The notes under the pieces are model-generated. The model was given only the letters and a program-made list of their open reading frames with translations. It did not search any database and had not been told where the DNA came from. From contig JAZARR010000078.1 in the NCBI GenBank assembly GCA_037389465.1, positions 2,101,001 to 2,165,000 on the forward strand: a DNA stretch of 64,000 bases, written 5' to 3'. Both the position numbers and the translations under genes were made by a program. Positions 38,501 through 52,162 of this stretch are shown here, piece after piece (the stretch's first letter is position 1; every line of letters starts with the position of its first letter). This DNA comes from Baylisascaris procyonis (lineage: Eukaryota; Nematoda; Chromadorea; Rhabditida; Ascarididae).

Positions 38501-40623
38501 CTTAGCGCTATTTGCTTTGCACGTTGAACAATGAAGATTCTCTCTGTTAGAATCGATAGGTGGATCGTCGAGTTGGTTATTTTCCTTCACAGAGATAGGA
38601 TTAATGAAGCTTCGTTTCTATAGGCCGTTGAAGGTTCTCTACGTTTCGTTTCGATGAATTTAACGCCAATCTTGCATCCTATTCGTTACCGTCCTTAGCT
38701 CAAGTTTCATAACGTTGATGATCATAATAGCAGTTCTATAATAGCAATTCTTGTTCCTCTTCATTACTATTATTAGTATCCATCTCCCTTACTGCAAAAC
38801 AAAAAACCACATGCTTATGTGGTATATCATTCGGAAAATTCTCTTGCATTTACTAGCACAGTGAAATCTTAAAGTCTATTGCAATTATTCCAAAAGAATC
38901 CATAAAATTCCAAAAATTTGGCATTCCCATACTAAATATGTCCGCTTGCAAATTAGTTGAACATTTTGGTTGCATTCTATATGCAAACAGGTTTATAAGA
39001 AGTTGAATGAAAGTAGTAACGCTTACTTTAAATGGGGCCGATATAACAGGGACGAAGAGGAAAGACAAGGGGCGGCGTGAGTTAATAAGATATGAGCTCC
39101 TTCCCGCATTCATCCCTGTCGGAGGTGAAGCAATACGATATTCACCGCTCTAAAAATTCCCTAACAAGAAGCAAAATTTTGGTTTGGGATGTAGAGTTTT
39201 GTTATATATTAATGTATAAATCTTGTGCTGATAGCTATGCAAGGTGTTTTTTGAGCTGTCTGAACAACAGGAATGTGCAGTGAGAAGTTTTTAATAACAA
39301 GGTTTCCTATTTGTACACACGAAGTGAGAGGAGGGAGAACTAAAAGGACGTAAAGAGAGTCGTTATGGCACGAGAAGGGAGTGTTTTGAAGCAAGAGGAG
39401 AAAGTGGCCTCATGTTCTCCTGATTTAAGATGGCAGGAGAGAGGAGGAAAGTATGTTTATTACTTTCCACAAGATAGAAGTCTTGCATCCTTTTTGTGAG
39501 TCCTATTCTAGTATAAAGTGAAAACAGCCAACTGCCTCCAAAGCAAACTCTGTATTCGATTCGATGACCTTGATAATCTCAATACAGAAGTAAATATTAT
39601 CGGTTCAGTTTGCATGTGGCGACCTCGCTCGCAAAGAAAAACGACCATTGTAAATAAACAACATGCGCCGAAGTGATCGCCAATACGCAAGAGATACAAT
39701 GGAAAAGAGAAAGAGATTGCAAAGTACAACGCGATAAAGTGGCACAGGCAGGCAGGCGGAGCGGCTGGTTGGTTGTGTGCTGCATCCGGTTAGGGCAGTT
39801 CATGACGCAGTGTTTTGGCATCGTTTGGCAACCAACGAGAACATTGGACGGCTTCGTCGAGTGTTGACAGCCGCGTGCCAACACATTTGTTTCGAAGCAC
39901 CGCGAGGCCATCATACATCCGAACATTCAACCAACGGCAGACGAACCTCCACACACAGTCGTCTGCGGCCGTGGGAATGTTGCTTGAGGTGCATCACACA
40001 ACAACCAGAGCGCATTCGAAATAATTCAGCTGGAATGGAAGGTATCTTTTGGCTAATGCAACCTCAAATATCATACTCCAAGTCGGTTTCCTCCTCCGTT
40101 GTAGTCACTTCGGGGGGTGTTCCACGGCGCAGCGGTGTTGCATCTGCTAGGTGCATCACGATGACGTTTCCGTTGAGCCATTTTTGAGGTCCCCATTGAA
40201 AAGCGGCTGATGTAAACTTCATACAAATGAGATGCGTTTGCGATCCTGATAACAGAAGCGACGGGTCACCGAACCTAGTTACGAGGTTGCAAGGAACGTT
40301 TTGCTGACAGCTAGCAATAGCCAGAAAAGTTGAGAACATTATATGTATATATGTATGTGTGTGTTGTGTATGTATGCGTTGTGTGCGTGTGGTACGACAG
40401 CCATGTTGTGTGGCAACTTGTTTGCGCTTTGGCCGGACATATAACGTTGAGACGGGATGGCGTGTGCTCCGAAACGAGAGTGGCGTGCAGCGAGCGCTGT
40501 CAGCAGCGAACGCGCCCCCTCAAGTGGAAGGCGACGCGGTGCGTTGCGCGACCTACAGCAACTTATTTATTTTATCGTCGACTTCGCAACACGGCGGTGA
40601 TTTACATGTGTGGCTTATTTGTA

Positions 40624-40732
40624 ATGGATTCATCTTCGAAGCAACTCGTCCTCGATTCCTTACCTGCAAGAACTCGAGCTGCAATAATAACGTCGTTTCA
40701 ATCACCTGCTCAGCCAACGATGAGAAATGAGG
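40624..40732 (+). CDS. Candidate first coding exon (36 codons) of the FOXK gene or of a separate gene
   Basis: ATG at 40624 opens a hydrophilic peptide starting MDSSSKQLVLDSLPARTR. It ends at a GTAAAC donor after 40732 in phase 1. The upstream sequence is CpG-rich, as for a promoter. Phase 1 fits the acceptor at 53599/53600 of the FOXK exon (G+AG codon, giving ...NEERMMPDG...), which would imply a 12.9-kb first intron. It equally fits the exon-like segment at 49581. The upstream frame is open back to about 40330, so this could also be a chance ORF. Confidence 0.4.
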
Positions 40733-41144
40733 GTAAACGAGTATTCGGTTTCAATATCCACTTACTAGTTAACTCTCTCAGTAGTTATCAATGTTTTCAT
40801 TGAAGCGGAACGAACCATTATGATGTTGCCAGTTGGTTAGCGCTAGGTTGTTGTGTCTGCAAATAAACGATTCACTCACTGTTGATGGTTCATTCACTTA
40901 TTTCATCCCAGAGTTGTATAGATGAGCATCGATGTTAAACCTGAGGAAATACGACCCAAGCTCTAGTAGAACAGATTGTTAGAGTGTGGCCAGGGACGTT
41001 CCAGATCCGGGAAGTCGGAGGTTTCTAGAAACTGGTCTAGTGTATAGGAGGCATTCATAGACGTCAGCGTGGTTTAAGAGATGGCCAGACCAATTTTAGT
41101 AAGTCTGAGAGGTTGGACGCTCTACCAAAATACGTAAAACGTAC

Positions 41145-41264
41145 CTTATGAGTATCCCCAGATGAAAAACCGTACTGTTTATCGGCGCCTTCAGCAAAGA
41201 TGCCGAATATCTTCAAAACTCCACCTTTCGGTGCCCGCAGCCGGAAATGATATCCCTTCATCAC
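41145..41264 (-). CDS. Isolated exon-like segment, minus strand, 40 codons
   Basis: Flanked on the minus strand by a good acceptor (cctgcag) and a strong donor (AAG then GTACGT). It is exactly 120 nt in phase 0, encoding a peptide that begins VMKGYHFRLRAPKGGVLKIF and ends SSGDTHK. No neighbouring exons were found and I do not recognise the family. The plus strand of the same stretch also has an acceptor-like site and short open frames, so chance is quite possible. Confidence 0.27.
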
Positions 41265-43293
41265 CTGCAGGTTGCGGTGCTCTTAAGGTTGTCTCCAGGC
41301 TGACATATCAGCTATTTAAAAACTGTTATGAGCAGTTCTTGTTTTTTATGATTGTATCGTCTACAACTTGACCATACTTCATGATGGCATGCTTAAAGGA
41401 ATGAATGCCTAATAGGCTCATTGCTGTACGATAAAATGTGGATCAGTCTTCGCAGCCTAACGTTTAGGTGGATGTTGTGATGCTTTCCCTGCGTTTCACC
41501 TATTTCAATTTACACGAATATATCTTTAATGAAGCCGTCCACTGTATGCGGTACCTGGTTGAATGATGTTGCGTTTTCCAAAAACCGCTCGATTAATCGA
41601 CTTCTGAAATTTTGGTTTTCGTTTGATATCAGCAATTCTTATTTATCATATGTGTTGCCAGTTTGAAGAGTTGCGTATTTTTGTTGATTGAATTTTATTG
41701 CGTTAACGCCTTCAAAATTGGCATGTGCGCTTCGTCGCTGAGTAATAAGCGGCCAAAGGATGTGCACCGAAGGTAGATGATATTTTTCATTCGCTATGAT
41801 TTTCCCATCAGGAAGTTACAATTGCAACGTCATTAGCAACAGTTGCTATTACAGCCTGCTACGTATCGCCGAACTGTTTTATTACCCATACCAATGAAAT
41901 TGAACCACTGATTGCATTTAATGTTTCTTCAATTGAAATCCATGGGAAATGGGCAGTGGAGGGAGGGGGGAGTGGGGAGGGAGGCGAATAAAGTTTGACG
42001 TCCATGCAAACGAGGGAGGGGAGATTTATGCAAATCTGTGCTCATTGACTGAGCTTATAACAACAGAGCAAGCGCTAAAGTGAACTCGAGTTGCGTGATC
42101 AAATATATTTGCATAGAAATTCTTGCTCATTCGTTACCTCAATGGAGAGAACAACGTATATATTAGGTTATTTGGTAAGGCAGCGAAATAAAGAACCTTT
42201 CGGTAAGTTTTTATACAATTACATAAATATGCAAATTTGGTCGGCTTGGCAAACATATGAGTGATTTGACCGGTCAAATGCGAATTTAATAAGCAGATCA
42301 CCGACGCATGGACACAAACGTTCATTAAAAATTTGCTTAACGTAGCATTTTTTGATATGCACTATTCACTGGTGACATATGTTCTATTAACTAGGTACTT
42401 ATAGAACTTACTGTGACTCCTCAAAAAGATCCTCTACTTATAATTGATGGCTTGCTTGGTGGATCTTCATTCTTGAGCGCATTATTTTATATTCCATTAC
42501 GTCATCGAACACCATCTATGAGAGTTGAGTTGTGTGGTGACATATTGCTAGCCAACATTTGTTCTACTACCTTCATGTTTTGCATACCGGAAGAAGTGAT
42601 CACCTTTTTCTTGCAGCTAGCTGGCAACATAACAGAAAACCTATTCCACTATTGTGCGTTTATATTCATTTCCACGTTGCTATCAAATGGCAGTCTTCAA
42701 TGATCACTTCACCGTTAGGATGCATTATGTTGATGTTGCTATTCGTAGTTGCTTTTATTGGTCACAACAGTATGAAATATGATAACATTCGTGAATGACA
42801 CAATTAGTGAGCTTGATATATTCCATTAAGTGAGGTTGAATTTGTCGATAAACGCTGTCATTGACTACAAGGAATGGAGGGGGATAGACTTGCAGCTATT
42901 ATTCACTTGGACACGTCGAGGACTATTCACCATAATTCAGAGTTTTCAATCTCTTAAAATCGCTATGAGGCGTTGCTTGTGGCCAACGTATCGTAACTGC
43001 CATACGATCAATTTTTCCTCTAGATGTACATGAGCCCACTGATACAAAAGAATACATATCAAGTGATTATTTGCAGTCTTATAAGCATGCATGATCTTTG
43101 TTCATAATTTTCTGTCGCGACTCTGATAAAATTTGGAATGTCGTATTTATTTGAGTGGGTAGGGAAAGGAAATAAACACTTTATATATTGTGAGTTGATG
43201 TTCTGCATCTAAGTAGTATAGCCGCATGAAAATAAAATCTCCACATCTGAGTGCAACTTTCAATAATTCTGCAAGAGTGGAAGCACAGTGAAA

Positions 43294-43449
43294 ATGACAA
43301 AAAAAAAAAAGAAGGAGCGACGGCAACTGAGGAAAAATTCAGTCGGAAACATCTCTGCAAAATTGCAACGTCAAACGTTGCAGCGATGTAACAAAAAGAA
43401 GAGGCAATCTAAACAAACAACAGACGTTGCATTAATTTTTTCATTGTGA
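43294..43449 (+). CDS. Short, strongly basic ORF (51 aa), doubtful
   Basis: ATG followed by a Lys run (MTKKKKKERRQLRKN) and then more Lys, Arg and Gln. The Lys run derives from a 12-A homopolymer, so the ORF may simply reflect base composition. There is no homology call and no splice context. Confidence 0.12.
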   Translation: MTKKKKKERRQLRKNSVGNISAKLQRQTLQRCNKKKRQSKQTTDVALIFSL

Positions 43450-43541
43450 GAATATTTATGAATCCTATTTTAAACGTCCAATATAAAACGCATTTTAATA
43501 TTATGTCGTTAAATGGCCTATAAAGTAGCAAGTAGCATGTT

Positions 43542-43658
43542 AAATATATGCAGTGTTGCATATTGCATATATTTGAGTAAATGCTAAGTTTTCCGTTTCC
43601 ATATATGCGGAGAGGGAAAGGGAGCGAATTTAATTATTTCAGATGTGATCTGAAATAA
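43542..43658. repeat. Two neighbouring perfect hairpins
   Basis: First: aaatatatgca (43542-43552) pairs with tgcatatattt (43564-43574) across an 11-base loop. Second: ttatttcagat (43634-43644) pairs with atctgaaataa (43648-43658) across a 3-base loop. Both have 11-bp perfect arms and lie 60 bases apart in otherwise unstructured AT-rich DNA. Confidence 0.7.
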
Positions 43659-46600
43659 GTCCTCTTTCCACTAATCAGAAGGGAATTTATTCGTGCTTTA
43701 CTTAAACTCACCCGTGTACTGTACCTAAAATGCTGGCCTCGTTTCTGGATTTACTACTCTTCATAAAAGTTGAAAAGTTAGCATATAACTCCATATCCTT
43801 AAACAAGAGTCATTATTCGCTTAAGAACAAGGAAAAATATATGTGAGTAATAGGCAGATCGAGAATAAAGGGCAAAAAAAACAAGCTAGCGTACACAGCT
43901 GAACACCGCTGGATTGGAATAGAAGGTGAATGTGTTTAGAAAAGAAGAGAGGCATTTGAAAGAAAAATTCACCGCTCGGAGGTGTAATTCAACTTTACAG
44001 GTATTCAACACGGTTAATGAATTCTCTGAATGAATATCTAAGTGCTAAAAGTCACTAATCCTTAATAAGAGAATAGCGTGAATCATTTTCTCAGTGACAG
44101 CCGCTATCTTATCTGCAGCAGTTAGCATATAAAGACACCTGGATTGCTAATCGCGTGACGCAGTACGTTGCTGCCTGTGCTATCGCTTTTACTTTTATCA
44201 TCCGGATATTGCTTTTGGCTGATGAATTCCTTAGGTTTGTTTTGGAAGAATGCTTTTCCGGATCTGATTCAGCTTAGGTGGAGCTAACTAACTTATCCTG
44301 AAAGCGTCCAGCAAGGCGCTGAAATCGATATCACTCTTGCATTGAGGGAAATTGACACTATTCCTCGTCGTGGAATGAAGATTTTTTCACGTTAAACTGA
44401 CGGCTGCATGGTGTTCCATTCGATTTGAGACAGTGTGCACTTATGCGCACAATTTCAATTGAAAATTTCTTCTGATCTTATTTGCACACTGATCGCATTC
44501 AGTAGTTAATTATTCATCATTTACAATTATCATTTGCGATCGTTTTTTTTTTAAATGTAATTCGTAAAAACTGAACCCTTCCATTTGACTGCACCGTCCC
44601 AATATAATTGATCGTTTTCAGATGTTGTAGCTATGTTACTCGCCACATTCTTGATAGGCCATCTTTGTACAGTTATAACAAGAAACAATTAACAAAACAT
44701 AATTTGTACCGTACTATTATTTTTTACTGTTTGTGGGTAGATCTTCTAAGTGCGTCTTTGTGGGTATTACGCTTATGCGACTTAGCTACCGACGATTAAT
44801 AGAAGCCGTTTGCAAATGGTCAAGTATCTCTATCTCTATATAGGTTATTCGAACGACAACTTCGAAATTGTCGCAATTATTTAGAAAGAAATAAACATGA
44901 AATATATATCGGCAAAAACCTTCATAGTTAAGGCGATTTAGGTTTTCAGCAGAAATGTTGTCGTATCAATGGAAATAGTGAGTGGGGTGAAAAAAAAAGT
45001 AAGAAAATTGCCTATTACTAAACCTTATTGACAGTATTGCGCGTTGCGCGATGAAAGACCGATGGAAATTGGAGGATGAAATTTTTTATGATGGATTTTC
45101 AATTTTTAGTTTTTTGATTTCATTTTTTGAAGTAAACTTTGAGATAAACTGCAAAATCCGCAATAAACCTAAAGATTTATTTTGATCTAAAAATTTCACT
45201 AAGAAATATGGTGACATTTTCATTATTTAAATCATCAAATAAAAGAGCGATTAAATCAATTTTCATATGCAGAGTTTCTCTGTTCGATTATCTCTGTTAT
45301 TGCTGTGTTAAACTATAGTTTAGTTAAAAATTTTATGCGAATGTTTCTAATGTTGAAAAATGAAAAATAAACGAGGAAGAAATTTATGGCGCAATTCGAT
45401 CAAGTAAATTTGATGTTTATGCGAGCAATAAATTGATTATTATCAATATAAAATTTCTACTTAAGGTTTGTATTAGTGCGTTTAGGCGTATTGTTTAACC
45501 TATTGTCGACGAGAGGAAATAACGCAGCTGATATTCGTTACAAGTGCAGTACAAGCGGACAGGCGGCATATTGATTACCGCATTGCGCCTGCCAATGTAA
45601 ACTGCTGCCTTTGCTGTCGCTTTGAATCGCAGCAGTTTGAAGTGTACGATGGTGGTTTTCTTCAGTGTTGTTTTTCTCGTCTCTTGCGTACAACAGGCTT
45701 CTTCTGCTGGCCGATTGCCACCCGCACTATTTGTGGGAAATTTTATGCTTTCACACTATATGAAATTCCTATTTTGAGCATAATTCAAAAACTTCTAACA
45801 GCATTATTTATAAATTTACTTTCATTGTTTCTATGCATACATATTCACATATTTTCTTGCTTATGTTTGATAAACTTTTCCTCAATCATTTGTACCGAAA
45901 ATATTGTATGCTCACTTCGTTTAAGCTCTTTGAAATTTCTAATAAAACCAACTAGAACAGCGGGGTCTTGGGGGGACTTCCCTTGTGTGAGGTTGTCGGC
46001 CCACGATGATCAGGACGGAAAGGAGAGGAATTTAGTGAGAAATATGCTGTAGTTGATTGTTGCACTGATAAGGGCAGTCGTTTACGAAATATTGCTATTG
46101 CATCATGCCAAAACTAAACACACACCCACATCAAACAGTAAGTAATCTCGTTGAAAAGGCTTCTGTAATGCGCATATTGGAAGTAGAGTCGATACGCACT
46201 TAGTTGGAGTATACACAGCAGTGATGTGTTATTATCGATGAGATTGTTATGTGCATTGAATTTTTAGCGTGATTTCGTAACAAGTTGCCCTTATATTTGC
46301 TCTGAAATAAAGAACTCTTCCAGCTCCGTAGTCAGGGGCGTAACTTCGTTTCAAAATTGGACGAGGATGGAGTGGAAGAGGCAACAGTTTGCATTTAAGG
46401 ATGGATGGGAGCCAGTTCGATTTTGGACTTTTGCATGGGTTTTGGAAGCTGTGAGGTAGAGGAGAAGGAAGGGGTTGGGCAGGACGTTTCTCTCTGTCTC
46501 CTTTCCTGCTGTACCTCCGCGCGCAGTGATTATTTACTAGTTCATTGGATGCATTGTTGTTTTTTTTGTTTTTTTTCACTAAGTGGAATTGCGTCTATGA

Positions 46601-46935
46601 TGAGTTTAAAGTACATTTTGCAGGTGCATTACTATGACCATAAGGTGGTAAATTTCATAGTCCGATTAAGGCATTATAATTGAATGTATGTCATTGATCA
46701 CCAATGAATTAATTTCATTTTTTTATATATCTTAATGATACACCTTTCGACAGAGTTGATTAACATCACAGAGAGGTTAATTGAGTTCTTCTAGTTCTTA
46801 ATTTCATTCTGCGCTTCTTATAAATAGCTCATATCAGAAATGTATTTGTAATCGAGATTTTCGATGTAATCGCTTCGTTTTTGCAATCAATTTTGAAATC
46901 GATGAAAGCTTTTGTTGTTGATGATGCTTCAACAG

Positions 46936-47034
46936 GTGGGACATACCACCCAAATATCCCCGATTTGATCGTTGGGCTATCCGCATGGGAATTCTAGATG
47001 GGAGGTGCAAACTGAAAGACGTATTTGCAATAAG
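46936..47034 (+). CDS. Isolated exon-like segment, plus strand, 32 codons
   Basis: Acceptor gcttcaacag and donor AAG then GTAAGC frame an open stretch with one leading base and two trailing bases. The peptide is rich in aromatic and charged residues (WDIPPKYPRFDRWAIRMGIL, then DGRCKLKDVFAIR) and reads like a conserved exon. I could not place it in a family or link it in phase to neighbours. A second frame is also open, which weakens the case. Confidence 0.3.
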
Positions 47035-49580
47035 GTAAGCAAACGAATTCGGTGACAGCCGCATATCTGCATGCCATGTCATTAGCAGTAGCATAAGTCA
47101 GTTGCAGATCGTCATCCAACATGCTCGGCTGGCTGGTACACAAATACAGCCGAAACTGCGCTCATTTTCCTATCTCATTAATGACTGACTCTCTCACTCC
47201 TCTGTCTTTCTCCTTTATTTTTTCTTTTTTATTTTCTTGCTCTCGCTTTCTTCATCTGTTTTCTTTCTGTACAATTATCTCGTCTACGCGATTCAAGATT
47301 CGCTTATATAAGCGGAGACATCCCGAATTTGTGAAAAAACGTCCTGGTCATAAACATTTCGTAACTCGTTCAGTGTTTCTCCTTAAGTTGCCTAGAATAT
47401 TGGAGGTCACGAGAATGGGTTGAACTCTTACAACTTGACAAGTAGACATTATAACGAAACAAGTATGTAACCAGTGCTAATCGGACAATCGTGCTGAAAT
47501 ATCGTCAACGTCTTTTATGGTTATCCATCCACAACACCAAACGACCCCCTATCTCATCTACCTATATTTGCAACGATAATACTGGAACGCTGAATCGATG
47601 TTTATAAGGGAAACATTTGCTAATACATCATCACATGTTCGTTGTATTTTTCGTTTTTCTTCATTCCGTATTTGTCATCCTCATTGAGATGAACAAGAGG
47701 GAAATGAACGTTCAACGTGCTGAGCCATGCCTAGAGTTATTACCAGCCGATGCTATTGCAGCACCGTAAAGTCGTTCCTCGTTCTACAGTTCATACTTGA
47801 AAGGGATTTTTTTTTCCATCATTTCCAGTGATGCTTTACTGATTTGTTGATTTGCTTTCAATATCGAATCGCTAAAGTACCTACTGCAATATTTAACTTC
47901 TTATGGGAGAAGTTATTTCAACAAGCTATACGAATTTCGCGAATAATCGATTCAGTACGCGTCCCTTGGATATTAGGTGAGAGGTAACTCACGGAGCACA
48001 CTCACTGGTATTGTGAACTAACGTCTTGCAAGGAGCAACCTTCAGAGATGTTGCTTTTGTGCGGCAAAAAGAAGAGCGATGAGATTCCTGACAGTACGAG
48101 AGTTTCTAAAAATTCGAGGACGGAAATTAGGATCTCCGTCATCCACCACCGTCCCACACCTGTGAAATTTCCGCGTTCTCCCCACGACACTGGGGCATTG
48201 TCCTTTTGTGCAATGTCCCATTAATCCTTTCACTATTTCGGCGTACTAATACAGTCCTTCTGGTCGTCAGTGATTCCTCATGAACTAACATGCTGTCGGT
48301 TGCAGTATTTTAGATGCGATTCGAGCGTTAAGGCATTATTAAGTGAGATCGGATCAAGAATGAGATACATGCCGTTGTTGGACTCAAACGTCAGGCCTGC
48401 CCCTGGACTTCCTTATCTAGTAACGCAGTGAACACATTCCCCTACTACTGTTTAAGCCATCCATCTCCTTGTACTAGATTTAAGTCTTTTGTATTTTTTA
48501 CTCTTTCTTCTTGTTAGTGATGATTGCTATTGTACATAATGCATTGAAGATATTACGTATATTCGTATGAACTTTTGATGAACGAATTTGTTGAGACAGT
48601 ACGACCGCACATTTCGTGTTTACGTTGGATTTTATGATGCAAGACATTTCTACGTCTGACAGCAATTAAGCTGTTTAAATGAATTTCCTTCACTTTACAT
48701 TTTTTAAGATGTTTCAGTTTGTCTGTCTATTTGAAGAGGGCAATAGTGCTGCGCTTTTCCGAAAGGGTCATTGCATTTGTAGACCGGGGTATCATATGCT
48801 CTATACCTACGTCAGAGTCAACCGTCTGTGGTATTTTATAAACTGAGATTGTCCACTCTCAACATTTTGGCTTTTAGCAGTTTGTTCTTTTTATTACATC
48901 TTGGGCTCAGATATCGTGTTTTGAAAATTCTCTTTATCTTTGCCAGACTGCCTTCGCTTCTGCTCCTATCTCTGCAAAATACAGCAATTCCATAATCTCT
49001 CTTGTAAGTTTTCCATACGTTTATCGTTTCTTTCCTTGTTTCTTATATCTATCGTTTTGTTTGACTGTTCTTATATCTCTCTTATTTCTCGTTTCTTTTA
49101 ATCTTCAAAATATCTTTCTTTTTCCTTGTTTTTTTTCTTCGTGTCTGTCGTTCCTACTGAGTTTCTTCACACCTCTCTTTTCTTTAAATTTTTCTTTCAT
49201 CTATCTTTTCTTTGATTATTATCATTTCCATCGTTTCTTTTCATTTTTCCTATGCGTATAGTTTCGTTTGATTTTTCTTATGTTTGTAATTTCTTTTGAT
49301 TTTCATTGTTCTTACCGTTTTTGCATATCATTTCGTCCAGCTTTTCTTGTGTATTTCTTTCAACTTTTGTTACACCTATTGCTTCTTTTTTTCATCTTAT
49401 GGCTGTTGTTTTCTTGTGTATTTCTTTTGGTTTTTCTTATGTCATTCGGTTCTTTTGCATTATTCCCCATTGATTTGTATGCTGTAATTCTCTCATTTAT
49501 CTGGCTAACTAGCAGCCATCTTTGGTTCCATTGAACTTTTTCATCTGTATATTGTTCTGTTTTTCCTCATTCGTGCATAG

Positions 49581-49741
49581 GTCATCCAGATCTATTTATG
49601 TTCTGGATGTTTTCTCGTGATTATGCTCTCAGTGTGCTTCGAGAGCGTAAGCCAACGTTGGTGTCGACCTTTCAGAAAATGTTTTGCAAATTTCCGACGT
49701 TCAGGAGTGCTCGCTTTCATTCGAAGTCAATAATGGAGTAG
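49581..49741 (+). CDS. Isolated terminal-exon-like segment, plus strand, 52 codons plus stop
   Basis: After gtgcatag the frame with two leading bases runs HPDLFMFWMFSRDYALSVLR, continues with a Lys/Arg/Phe-rich tail and stops with TAG at 49739-49741. It is in phase with the candidate exon ending at 40732. Family unknown. Another frame is also open over most of this span, so it could be chance. Confidence 0.28.
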
Positions 49742-52044
49742 CGAATTTAATAGATATATAGATTTATATGGAAAGTAATTTTTGCTCAGCAATGATCTTA
49801 TTCTAGCAAATTTTGGCAGCAAGATACCGTTCTTATTTTAACAGCATTGAACAAGTATCACTGATTTAGATATAGGTAGTAAGTAGGTAATACCGGTATT
49901 GTTGAATTGATGCAAGCACTTATAAGTGATGGTAATATTCACACGGAGGTGTTTCGTATTGTTATTCGCAGTAGCCAGCAGTAAGCAGGTCGAATTTGGT
50001 TGTTACTAGAGCGTACGTAGATTTGTAAGCGTTCTTGTGGCAATAGTACTAGATGCTACTTATAGGAAGTCCAAGTTATTCTTACTCTGCTTCCTTTTAT
50101 TTTCACATACGTTCAAATCCTCGATAATTTGGCTGATTGGCTTGGATTATCTGAGCCTAGCAATGGGATATTAAATGTGGAACAGATGTTTTTCTTTTTC
50201 TTTTTGTGTTCTCGCCGGATTTCATTATTCTTGTCAAAGTTTAAGAATCTTTTCAGCTAGATTTTAGTGACAGTGATGTACTTGTTCCTTAGATATATCG
50301 TATTTTAGGAGTGGTTTATTTTTTAGGTCAGTAGAATGTTTCACTGCGTAAAGTGCGTTTTAGTGAAACGACTCTAAAGCGATGTCACCACTGAGCTTCA
50401 TAACCATAGGACAGTGATGAGTGATCGGAATTGGAGGGATGGAAGGGGAAAGGAGAGAGGAAAAGGGAGGAGATGTGAAAGGTGGCGATGAAAATATGGC
50501 GCTAAGGAAGACGGTAAGACCGGAGGCTATTTGTATGAGTTGTTTTTTTTTGGCGTTGTGTAAAGCTGTGTAGCTGTTGATCACACGCATACAAATGTGC
50601 ACACGCGCACACGGGATGACGTAAACAAGGCGTTGTGGACGTGTGTTTTGGTGTGCATCTTATTTTGCTTTTTGAGGGCCAATATCCCAGAATACCAACT
50701 GCTTTACATAATTAATGCGTAACTTGCTGGCCATGTGCCATAAGCATTGATAGCGCTTAGGATTTCCTCATGCATATTTTTCGTTTTGCTTTGCTTCCTA
50801 CTTCCGGTCTTAGTTGTGCAGCCGTTCGTTATATGCTACCTTTGCCGCCTATTTGGCATCATCCTCCTCTGGCTTTTACTCCGCGTTATTCCTGCCAGCG
50901 AGTAGAAAGTAATTTGCATGCTCACCTATTCTAAATCACTTCCAAAAAGTTTAATTAATAGGAGCGATCGAACGTTACTTTTGGTTCTTTGCAAAATGCG
51001 TTGTTATAACGAGGCAAAAGACTATCGAATGTGAAGCGTTTCTCGTCCATCTTTTTTTAAGAAGTGCATAGAGTGTCAACTTTTTTCGCTGTTTTTTTGT
51101 TGTAATATCTGCGAGGTTGCACAATGAAATATCTAGCAGAGTCTTACGCCAAAAATAATTGAAATGCTAACAAATTTTACTGAAATTGAACTACACCGAG
51201 CTGTGTTTTCCTCTAGTTATTTTCTTAAGCAAAGTTTGATTGATTAAATTTTGTAATATTTAACCCAATTGATGCGTACATTATTTCTATTCGTTTATAG
51301 TGAAGGAAAAAGTTACTGTTTGCTTTGTATGATTCAATAATTTTTTGAATAAAATAGAGGCAATTTTCTTTTATAATTTATGCTCGAAAATATTTAGATC
51401 GACTATATATTATTGTGAGAGAATATTTGAATTGTTTAATTTGCACTTATAAGGCTATCAGCAACTTATGTTTATGGCTTTCGTCGAATGGAATTCCTCA
51501 TTGTTGATGATCAAGCAGCACAAGTAGCTGTGGAAGAATCTTTTTGCAAAGATGATTTGCTTTCTAAGAATTGCTCACTTCGATTATTTATTTCTCTCGC
51601 TTGTCAAGCAGCAGCTTCCACTGATGCGTTGGCGTTGTGCTACTTGATTGACAATGTTGTGTTACAACTATGAAATAGTGCTATGAGTGAAGCGGATCTC
51701 GAATCTAAGTCTTTTTTGATATACGTAAGGTTTTATATAAAGTTATGGTAGTTTAATGGGCTGCTATTGATGGATTTGAAACGAACAGCATACAAGGAAG
51801 GGAAACTATCTTAAACAGGAGAGGTTTAATGGCGCAAGTGGATGAGGGAAGCGCTTCCAGTTATCGACCTATAATGTTCACTTTATTATAAGCAAAATAT
51901 GGTAAAGAGAATTTCCAAGGCATTCCTTTGAGGGGCATTATAAATAGATGCGACAGCTTTTCCTTGTCGATGCAATTGTTGAGCAAATGCATTTCCTTCA
52001 TATTACAGGTGAAGTTCCACTTGCACATAGTTCAGCACTAATAG

Positions 52045-52162
<118 letters not shown>

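Larger units (their letters stand above)
34251..40623. other. Intergenic region between divergent TMEM104 and the next plus-strand gene
   Basis: Holds the upstream region of TMEM104 (34251 onward), a TTTA tetranucleotide tract with an adjoining GC-rich block (35147-35570), a 13-C run at 36512-36524, and a TG tract near 36162. A CpG-richer zone lies at about 39740-40560, shortly before the ATG at 40624. The CpG-rich zone reads like a promoter region. ORFs inside it (39777-40187, 40330-40803) are long because the sequence is GC-rich, and none shows a domain. Confidence 0.5.

Noticed and set aside
39597..40187. Overlapping ORFs on both strands before 40.3 kb
   Set aside because: The CpG-rich composition lowers stop frequency. 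Neither strand gives a recognisable domain. It is better explained as promoter-like sequence.
42413..42703. Plus-strand ORF of 96 codons
   Set aside because: No splice context, no recognised domain, and AT-rich codon pattern typical of chance frames.
45642..46052. Plus-strand ORF of 136 codons, hydrophobic
   Set aside because: T-rich sequence gives a hydrophobic translation by composition. No splice partners or family resemblance.
49040..49534. Phe/Leu/Ser-rich membrane-protein-like ORFs
   Set aside because: They come from a pyrimidine-rich stretch of TTTCTT and CTTTT motifs, not from a transmembrane protein.
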